From: Deltaproteobacteria bacterium
GTDB taxonomy: Bacteria; Desulfobacterota; Syntrophia; Syntrophales; UBA2185
NCBI GenBank assembly: GCA_026388495.1
Contig: JAPLJQ010000231.1
Coordinates: 1 to 11,768, forward strand
DNA length: 11,768 nucleotides
Direction: 5' to 3'
The notes under the pieces are model-generated. The model made no database searches. It worked only from the letters and a program-made list of their open reading frames with translations, and was not told the origin of the DNA. A program made the translations under genes and the position numbers. Shown here in pieces: positions 7,458 through 11,768 of the stretch. How positions within the stretch are numbered: position 1 is the stretch's first letter; the number at the start of each line of letters is the position of its first letter.

Positions 7458-8264
7458 ATGATTAAGGCCATAGTGACGGGATCCGGCGGCAGGATGGGAG
7501 GCCGCATCATCAGCCTGATGTCTACCAGCCAGGATCTCCAGGTTGTGGGAGCAGTGGAGCAGAAGGATCATGCCCAGATCGGCAGGGATATGGGTGAAAG
7601 TTTAGGGCTTGGCAAGACGGGTGTGATCGTTGAGGATAATCTCACCGCTTGTATTGAAAAAGGCGACGTAGTTATTGATTTTACCCATCACGAGGTATCT
7701 CTGAAACACCTTGAAATTGCATCTGAAAAAGGGCGCGCCATTGTCATCGGGAGCACCGGTTTTGCTGCGGAAGAGACGAAGCGGATAAAAAGCCTTGCCG
7801 GCAATACGAGATGTGTCCTGGCGCCGAACATGAGCGTGGGTGTCAATGTCATGTTTAAAGTCCTGGAATATGTGGCCGGTATTTTAGGAGAAGAGTATGA
7901 TATAGAGATCATGGAGGCCCATCATAATCTGAAAAAAGATGCGCCGAGTGGAACGGCCATGAGAATGGCACAGGTGATCGCGGATAAACTTGGTCGTGAT
8001 CTTGAACAGGTGGGTGTTTACGCGAGAAAAGGGATGGTTGGTGAAAGGACCAGAAACGAAATAGGCATTCAAACACTCCGGGCGGGTGATATTGTCGGAG
8101 ATCATACAGTCATGTTTGGCGGCGTTGGAGAACGGCTGGAATTTATTCACCGGGCACACAGCCGGGACAATTTCGCAAAAGGCGCCATACGGGCGGCGAA
8201 GTGGATTGTGAATCAGAAAAACGGTCTTTACGATATGCAGGATGTACTGGGATTGAAAGGGTAA
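7458..8264 (+). CDS. dapB: 4-hydroxy-tetrahydrodipicolinate reductase
   Basis: The enzyme reduces the DapA product to tetrahydrodipicolinate using NAD(P)H. It is 268 aa, the normal length. Motifs: the Rossmann nucleotide loop GSGGRMG (8-14), DFTHHE (74-79), GSTGF (98-102), APNMSVGVN (122-130), and the family signature EAHHNLKKDAPSGTA (153-167), which carries the catalytic histidine pair and K160. AAAGGAG at 7445-7451 is 6 nt from the ATG. The gene is separated from dapA by a repeat-filled gap, unlike the other close junctions. Its stop overlaps or abuts folK (TAATG at 8262-8266). Confidence 0.95.
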   Translation: MIKAIVTGSGGRMGGRIISLMSTSQDLQVVGAVEQKDHAQIGRDMGESLGLGKTGVIVEDNLTACIEKGDVVIDFTHHEVSLKHLEIASEKGRAIVIGSTGFAAEETKRIKSLAGNTRCVLAPNMSVGVNVMFKVLEYVAGILGEEYDIEIMEAHHNLKKDAPSGTAMRMAQVIADKLGRDLEQVGVYARKGMVGERTRNEIGIQTLRAGDIVGDHTVMFGGVGERLEFIHRAHSRDNFAKGAIRAAKWIVNQKNGLYDMQDVLGLKG

Positions 8265-8266
8265 TG

Positions 8267-8770
8267 ATGGATGGCGTCATCTGTTTCGTGGGTATGGGTT
8301 CCAATATGGATGACCCGGCAGGTCATTGTTTAAAAGCGATGCACCTCATATCAGCGGCAGACGGCGTAAACCTCCTCAGGAGTTCTTCCCTGTACAGGAC
8401 AGAGCCGGTCGGCTGTGTAGAGCAGAACTGGTTTATCAATGCCGTAGCCGAGATAAGGACTGAGCTGACGGCTCATAAGCTCCTGAAAGTGCTTCAGGAC
8501 ATAGAAAACAACATGGGAAGAGTCAGGACGGAGAAATGGGGACCAAGGATTATCGACTTGGATATTCTTTTGTATGGCCAGGACGTTATCCGGGATGAAA
8601 ATCTGGTAATTCCCCATCCCGAGCTTCACAGGAGGCGATTTATTCTTATTCCCCTGTGCGAAATTGCTTCCTATGTGATTCATCCCGCTTTTGGGGTCTC
8701 CATACGAGGGTTGATGGACAGGCTGGATGATGAAGGCATTGTAGATAAATACGGGAATGTAGAGGCGTAA
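8267..8770 (+). CDS. folK: 2-amino-4-hydroxy-6-hydroxymethyldihydropteridine pyrophosphokinase (HPPK)
   Basis: HPPK transfers pyrophosphate from ATP to the pterin precursor of folate. From ATG 8267 the protein is 167 aa, close to the usual 160. Motifs: GMGSN (9-13), YRTEPVG (43-49), the HPPK signature WGPRIIDLDILLYG (91-104) with magnesium aspartates D97 and D99, and IPHPELHRRRFILIPL (115-130). ATG 8264 is directly adjacent and overlaps the dapB stop, but AAGGG at 8257-8261 is better spaced (5 nt) for 8267. The frame is open further upstream to 8201, but that part overlaps dapB and has no family match. Coupled to dapB and, by TAATG, to the next gene. Confidence 0.93.
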   Translation: MDGVICFVGMGSNMDDPAGHCLKAMHLISAADGVNLLRSSSLYRTEPVGCVEQNWFINAVAEIRTELTAHKLLKVLQDIENNMGRVRTEKWGPRIIDLDILLYGQDVIRDENLVIPHPELHRRRFILIPLCEIASYVIHPAFGVSIRGLMDRLDDEGIVDKYGNVEA

Positions 8771-9066
8771 TGGTTAACCTGCTCCGATTGATTGTTCTTT
8801 TCGCCCTGATTTATTTTCTATACAGACTGTTCAAGGGGTTTTTTCTCTCCCCGGAACCGAAGGTCGGTTGTCCCCAGGGACGGGAGGTGATCGGGGATGG
8901 AGAGGACCTTGTAGAGGATCCGAACTGCCACCGGCATTTGCCCGTGAGCCAGGCATACAAGACATTCATTGACGGTCAGACAGCCTTTTTTTGCAGTCGA
9001 AAATGTTGTGAGCAATACAGATCAGAAAGTGAAACAATTAAGAAGACGAACCATCAAGACGAATAA
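8770..9066 (+). CDS. One-TM protein with a YHS/TRASH-like cysteine domain
   Basis: A 98-aa protein with one N-terminal membrane segment (about residues 4-19, LLRLIVLFALIYFLYR), a short linker, and a C-terminal cysteine module. The module has DPNCHRHLP (50-58), in which DPxC resembles the DPVC start of YHS domains, and FFCSRKCCEQYR (73-84), resembling YxFCSxxCxxxF. C53, C75 and C79 (C80 adjacent, C34 earlier) could bind a metal. Small proteins of this form (PP0621-like) are widespread and uncharacterised; I infer a membrane-anchored metal or redox role with little certainty. The start overlaps the folK stop (TAATG), so translation is probably coupled. Confidence 0.72.
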   Translation: MVNLLRLIVLFALIYFLYRLFKGFFLSPEPKVGCPQGREVIGDGEDLVEDPNCHRHLPVSQAYKTFIDGQTAFFCSRKCCEQYRSESETIKKTNHQDE

Positions 9067-9081
9067 TGAGCGAGGTGCAAA

Positions 9082-9729
9082 ATGAAATTTTTTATTGATA
9101 CGGCCAATATTCAGGAGATTAAGGAAGGTATCGATCTTGGTATGGTCGATGGTGTGACGACGAATCCATCACTCATAGCTAAAGAAAAGAGAGGATTTGA
9201 AGAGGTTGTAAAGGAGATTCTCGATACGGTTGACGGCCCCGTCAGCCTGGAGGTTATCAGTCTGGATGCCCGGTCAATGTTGAAAGAAGGAAAAAAACTG
9301 GCCAAGCTTGGCGAGAATGCCGTTATCAAGATTCCATTAACGACGGAAGGGTTGAAAGCGACGAGATTATTGGCGGCTGAAGGAATTCGGGTCAATCAGA
9401 CACTTGTTTTTTCTCCCCTGCAGGCCCTTCTGGCAGCCAAAGCCGGCGCCGCCTACGTGAGTCCTTTTGTGGGCAGACTTGATGATGTGTCGCATGACGG
9501 GATGGAAATTGTTGAGCAAATCATCGCCATTTATGATAATTACGGTTTTGAAACGGAGATTATTGTCGCGAGCGTCAGGCATCCGCGTCATGTCCTTGAA
9601 GCGGCTCTTATGGGTGCAGATATTGCGACGATTCCCTTTAAGGTGATTGCCCAGCTGGCGAAACATCCCCTGACAGATCAGGGGATAGAACTATTTTTAA
9701 CGGATTGGAAAAAAGTTCCTAAAAAATAA
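9082..9729 (+). CDS. tal: TalC-type transaldolase
   Basis: A short-form transaldolase of 215 aa that moves a dihydroxyacetone unit between sugar phosphates in the non-oxidative pentose phosphate pathway. Motifs: FIDTANIQEI (4-13), DGVTTNPSL (23-31), the Schiff-base lysine K83 in VIKIPLT, and AGAAYVSPFVGRLDD (121-135). The close relative fructose-6-phosphate aldolase (FSA) has Gln in the FAQVM segment and Tyr in APYVNR; here these are E57 and F129, which points to true transaldolase. GAGG at 9072-9075 is 6 nt before the ATG. It follows the cysteine protein by 15 nt and its stop codon touches a repeat element. Confidence 0.93.
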   Translation: MKFFIDTANIQEIKEGIDLGMVDGVTTNPSLIAKEKRGFEEVVKEILDTVDGPVSLEVISLDARSMLKEGKKLAKLGENAVIKIPLTTEGLKATRLLAAEGIRVNQTLVFSPLQALLAAKAGAAYVSPFVGRLDDVSHDGMEIVEQIIAIYDNYGFETEIIVASVRHPRHVLEAALMGADIATIPFKVIAQLAKHPLTDQGIELFLTDWKKVPKK

Positions 9730-9797
9730 CGCCCCCGTAAAAAGTCGTCATTCCCGCCCCCGACAAGTACTTTCGAGGGCAGGCTCCGGCGGGAATC
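9729..9797 (+). repeat. Repeat copy with extended hairpin after tal
   Basis: ACGCCCCCGTAAAAAGTC (9729-9746) is identical to 11652-11669, the start of the copy near the right edge. It is followed directly by a long hairpin: ATTCCCGCC (9750-9758) pairs with GGCGGGAAT (9788-9796). Inside are a CCGA/TCG-A-GG stem and the palindrome AAGTACTT (9765-9772). This variant has a longer insert than the short 8-bp-stem type. As the first structure after tal it might act as a transcript end, but there is no U-tract. Confidence 0.75.
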
Positions 9798-9809
9798 CGT
9801 ACACCGACT

Positions 9810-9926
9810 GTCATTCCCGCGGAGGCGGGAATCCAGGTAGTGTGTAGATATCTGAAAATACTGGATTCCCGTTTTCACGGGAATGACAAGCAGCGCCGAT
9901 ATTTGACTTTTTGCGGGTTCGTCAAA
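9810..9926 (-). repeat. 117-bp composite palindromic repeat, copy B (inverted)
   Basis: The reverse complement of this stretch matches 7289-7405 end to end with the same length and about nine mismatches by eye. On the + strand it starts with the perfect hairpin ATTCCCGC-GGAG-GCGGGAAT, then a spacer, then ATTCCCGT-TTTC-ACGGGAAT, and ends in the leader complement GACTTTTTGCGGGTTCGTC. It lies immediately before pgsA and generates an artificial open frame (LDSRFHGNDK) in front of the real pgsA start. Confidence 0.85.
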
Positions 9927-9944
9927 AATAACATCAGAGAAGAT

Positions 9945-10550
9945 ATGATTGATTTATTAAAAAGATCATTTGACAGGCTACCCATTTCAATGGAGAAAAG
10001 GGAAACGTTCAACTTCCCCAATGCCGTGACCATATTGAGGCTTGCAATTCTCCCTGCATTGTTCCTTCTTCTGCTTTCTCCAGGGCCGACGGGGAGCCTT
10101 GTTATTACGTTTTTCTTTATCATCGCAGCCCTTACGGATATTCTGGATGGTTATATAGCCAGGAAATATCAGGTTGAAACCGTGATGGGAAAATTTCTGG
10201 ACCCCATCGCTGATAAGCTCATTCTGAACACAGCGATGATTCTGATGATCCCCATCGGTCGCATTCCCGCCTGGATCGTGGCCGTTATTATCATGCGGGA
10301 TTTTATTGTTGACGGGATCAGGAGCATTTCCTCATCGGAAGGTCTTATCGTTCAGGCAAGCTCGCTTGCAAAACAAAAAACCCTCTGTCAGAATTTTGCT
10401 GTATCGGCTCTGATGATTCATTATCCGTTTTTAGGTGCGGATGCTTATGTCGTCGGTATGGTAATCCTCTATGTCGCTCTGGCTTTATCCCTTGTTTCCG
10501 GGGCTGATTATCTCATTAAATTTTATTCGGCTGTTGTTACTAAGAAGTAA
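9945..10550 (+). CDS. pgsA: CDP-diacylglycerol-glycerol-3-phosphate 3-phosphatidyltransferase
   Basis: An integral inner-membrane enzyme that makes phosphatidylglycerophosphate from CDP-diacylglycerol and glycerol-3-phosphate. From ATG 9945 it is 201 aa. The CDP-alcohol phosphotransferase signature DGxxAR-x8-GxxxDxxxD is complete (DGYIARKY...MGKFLDPIAD). Several hydrophobic helices are visible: ILPALFLLLL, LVITFFFIIAAL, ILNTAMILMIPI, WIVAVIIM, and a C-terminal one around VVGMVILYVALALSLV. Start choice is weak. The frame is open to 9840, but that part is repeat sequence. ATG 9945 has only a poor AGAGAAG. ATG 9990 (186 aa, MEKRETFNFPNAVT) matches the usual length of the family and is a real alternative. 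The identity of the enzyme is secure; the closest alternative would be another CDP-OH-P transferase. Confidence 0.88.
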   Translation: MIDLLKRSFDRLPISMEKRETFNFPNAVTILRLAILPALFLLLLSPGPTGSLVITFFFIIAALTDILDGYIARKYQVETVMGKFLDPIADKLILNTAMILMIPIGRIPAWIVAVIIMRDFIVDGIRSISSSEGLIVQASSLAKQKTLCQNFAVSALMIHYPFLGADAYVVGMVILYVALALSLVSGADYLIKFYSAVVTKK

Positions 10551-10564
10551 AAAGTGGAAATACC

Positions 10565-11374
10565 ATGATTGATATCTCCAAAATCGATTATGCCGCATTT
10601 GACCATCCCAAAATCATAAACTATTTGTTTCATCCCCGCCCCGATTACGCTCCGTTGACATCCGGCGGTTCTGCGGAATCACTTTTGATCCCTGTAGAAA
10701 GGGATATTGTGGTCGGCGCAAGGTTTTACATCTCCGGAAAAACGGCAGCTAATATGCTTTATTTTCACGGAAACGGAGAAATCGTTGCGGATTATCATGA
10801 ACTGGGACATCTCTATACAGAGATGGGGATCAATTTCCTGCCGGTTGATTACCGGGGATACGGGCAGTCGACGGGCAGGCCCACCGTAACGGCCATGATG
10901 CGCGACAGTCACGTCGTCTTTGATTATTTGAAAGACTGGCTTACGGAAAGGCGGCATACGGGACCATTTATCATCATGGGAAGGTCCCTCGGCAGCGCAT
11001 CTGCCCTTGAATTGGCATCGTATTACGTCGATGAGATCGATGGTCTCATTATTGAAAGTGGATTTGCATTTGCCGATCCATTGCTCCGGCTTCTGGGAAT
11101 CAACATGGAGTCCCTGAGTATCAAAGAGGAAGAGGGATTCCGCAATATCGATAAAATCCGTAATTTTAACAAACCGACTCTTATTATCCATGCGGAATAT
11201 GATCATATTATCCCTTTCCAGGAAGGCCACCTTCTTTTTGATGCCTGTCCGGCGGAGGATAAAAGGCTTCTTAAAATTCCCGGCGCGAATCACAATGACA
11301 TTTTTTCCCGCGGGATGTCCTCATATCTGGAATCAATGAGATGGCTTGTCGATAAAGCGGTAAAGGCAAAATAG
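10565..11374 (+). CDS. Alpha/beta hydrolase of unknown substrate
   Basis: A 269-aa serine hydrolase fold without a clear signal peptide. Features: HGNGE (68-72, oxyanion-hole region after strand 3), DYRGYGQSTG (95-104), the nucleophile elbow GRSLG (139-143) with S141, D213 in HAEYDHIIPF, and H243 in GANHND. These form a complete Ser-Asp-His triad. The overall pattern (HGN, YRGYG, GRSLGS) resembles BEM46/YfhR-type hydrolases, whose substrates are mostly unknown. It starts 14 nt after pgsA with no strong Shine-Dalgarno, so it is probably cotranscribed; a role in lipid metabolism is conceivable from that position but is not shown. Confidence 0.88.
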   Translation: MIDISKIDYAAFDHPKIINYLFHPRPDYAPLTSGGSAESLLIPVERDIVVGARFYISGKTAANMLYFHGNGEIVADYHELGHLYTEMGINFLPVDYRGYGQSTGRPTVTAMMRDSHVVFDYLKDWLTERRHTGPFIIMGRSLGSASALELASYYVDEIDGLIIESGFAFADPLLRLLGINMESLSIKEEEGFRNIDKIRNFNKPTLIIHAEYDHIIPFQEGHLLFDACPAEDKRLLKIPGANHNDIFSRGMSSYLESMRWLVDKAVKAK

Positions 11375-11399
11375 AGACAGCAATTCAGTCAGTTTTTTA

Positions 11400-11427
11400 T
11401 TGACAAGAACGAATTATTTGTTATATT
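11400..11427 (+). promoter_or_regulatory. Probable sigma-70 promoter of the tRNA pair
   Basis: A perfect -35 box TTGACA (11400-11405) and a -10 box TATATT (11422-11427) are separated by 16 bp, and the tRNA-Gly begins 19 nt after the -10. A perfect -35 with a near-consensus -10 just before stable-RNA genes is what is expected of a strong promoter. A T-run (11393-11398) lies just upstream; I saw no stem in front of it that would make it a hydrolase terminator. Confidence 0.7.
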
Positions 11428-11445
11428 CCGAGACCTCAATCAAGA

Positions 11446-11520
11446 GCGGGCGTAACTCAGTGGTAGAGTGCTACCTTGCCAAGGTAGACGTCGACGGTTC
11501 AAATCCGTTCGCCCGCTCCA
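11446..11520 (+). tRNA. tRNA-Gly (anticodon GCC)
   Basis: A complete cloverleaf can be drawn. Acceptor GCGGGCG (11446-11452) pairs with CGCCCGC (11510-11516), with discriminator T11517 and genome-encoded CCA (11518-11520). The anticodon stem CTACC/GGTAG encloses loop TTGCCAA with anticodon GCC at 11478-11480. The T-arm contains GGTTCAAATCC. With anticodon GCC it reads GGC/GGU glycine codons. It corresponds in position to E. coli glyW, downstream of pgsA. Confidence 0.97.
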
Positions 11521-11533
11521 ATTTTTTCAATAA

Positions 11534-11609
11534 GGCGGCATAGCCAAGTGGCTAAGGCAGCGGTCTGCAAAACCGTTATCCACCGGTTCGAGTCCGGTTG
11601 CCGCCTCCA
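11534..11609 (+). tRNA. tRNA-Cys (anticodon GCA)
   Basis: Acceptor GGCGGCA (11534-11540) pairs with TGCCGCC (11599-11605); the discriminator is T11606, matching the U73 identity element of cysteine tRNAs, and CCA is encoded (11607-11609). The anticodon stem GCGGT/ACCGT (one G-U pair) holds loop CTGCAAA with anticodon GCA at 11567-11569. The T-arm has GGTTCGAGTCC. It lies 13 nt after tRNA-Gly and so is processed from the same transcript. It corresponds to E. coli cysT, which follows glyW. Confidence 0.97.
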
Positions 11610-11647
11610 TTTTTTCCCATCGCAAATCACCCCTGCAATAGTTCATC

Positions 11648-11738
11648 TTTGACGCCCCCGTAAAAAGTCATGTTTTGGCGCTGCTTGTCATTCCCGTGAA
11701 AATGGGAATCCAGTATTTTCAACTGTTTCCTGGATTCC
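11648..11738 (+). repeat. Composite palindromic repeat, copy C (diverged end)
   Basis: The left part (TTTGACGCCCCCGTAAAAAG, then GGCGCTGCTTGTCATTCCCG and TGAAAATGGGAATCCAGTAT) follows copies A and B closely, including the hairpin ATTCCCGT-GAAA-ATGGGAAT. After the spacer it reaches CTGGATTCC, but the second palindrome is replaced by CGGGTCAAGAGACTG, so the right half is of a different subtype or is broken. The element lies after the tRNA pair and runs toward the right edge of the window. The 11610-11647 stretch before it has no recognisable feature. Confidence 0.75.
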
Positions 11739-11768
11739 GGGTCAAGAGACTGTGTCACAATAGGGGAA

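Noticed and set aside
8201..8266. Upstream extension of folK inside dapB
   Set aside because: It overlaps the conserved dapB end in another frame, and the HPPK family begins right at the ATG pair 8264/8267.
9082..9729. Fructose-6-phosphate aldolase (FSA) as the identity of the aldolase
   Set aside because: The FSA-specific Gln and Tyr are replaced by E57 and F129, the residues of transaldolase.
9903..9931. Possible promoter for pgsA with TTGACT inside the repeat
   Set aside because: The -35-like box is present, but the -10 position reads AAATAA, a poor match. The TTGAC is part of the conserved repeat and not specific to this gene.
5055..11768. The ATTCCCGC palindromes as a CRISPR array
   Set aside because: Copies are widely scattered, vary in subtype and orientation, and have no regular spacer length or cas genes nearby.

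Overview
The window is a housekeeping amino-acid biosynthesis region. It probably comes from a Gram-negative anaerobe of the Desulfobacterota (Syntrophus/Geobacter-like). That placement rests on the gene order argB-argD-argF-argG-argH-small lipoprotein-lysA-dapA-dapB, on an LptM-like outer-membrane lipoprotein, and on abundant dispersed 'GTCATTCCCGC...GCGGGAATGAC' palindromes. It is an inference from gene content and order; no rRNA or other marker gene is present. All protein genes lie on the + strand.

Layout. Bases 1-84 are the 3' end of argB. From 266 to 4950 come argD, argF, argG and argH, which with argB carry N-acetylglutamate-phosphate supply, ornithine and citrulline through to arginine. 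Translational coupling is tight at argD/argF (ATGA overlap). argF is in frame but lacks about 40 C-terminal residues, including the HCLP and ENR ornithine-site motifs. From 4947 a tiny lipoprotein gene (LptM type), overlapping argH, leads into lysA, dapA and dapB. These are three steps of the diaminopimelate/lysine pathway; the intermediate steps between DapB and LysA are not encoded here. folK (folate) and a one-TM YHS-like cysteine protein are coupled to dapB by TAATG junctions, followed by a TalC-type transaldolase. After a repeat-filled gap come pgsA (phosphatidylglycerophosphate synthase), an alpha/beta hydrolase, and a promoter-preceded tRNA pair, Gly(GCC) and Cys(GCA). The order pgsA, tRNA-Gly, tRNA-Cys matches pgsA-glyW-cysT of E. 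coli, with the hydrolase inserted between.

Non-coding structure. Gaps are filled with at least two families of palindromic dispersed repeats: a C-rich/G-rich hairpin between argB and argD, and an ATTCCCGC/GCGGGAAT family at 5055-5078, 7289-7405, 9729-9926 and 11648 to the end. Two 117-bp copies of the latter (7289-7405 and 9810-9926) are inverted relative to each other and about 92% identical by eye. One short copy supplies the last codons of the lipoprotein gene, and another produces a false N-terminal extension of the pgsA reading frame.

I see no phage, IS transposase, CRISPR array or defence system, and no clear new biological system. The observations most worth checking are the argF deletion and the behaviour of the repeats.
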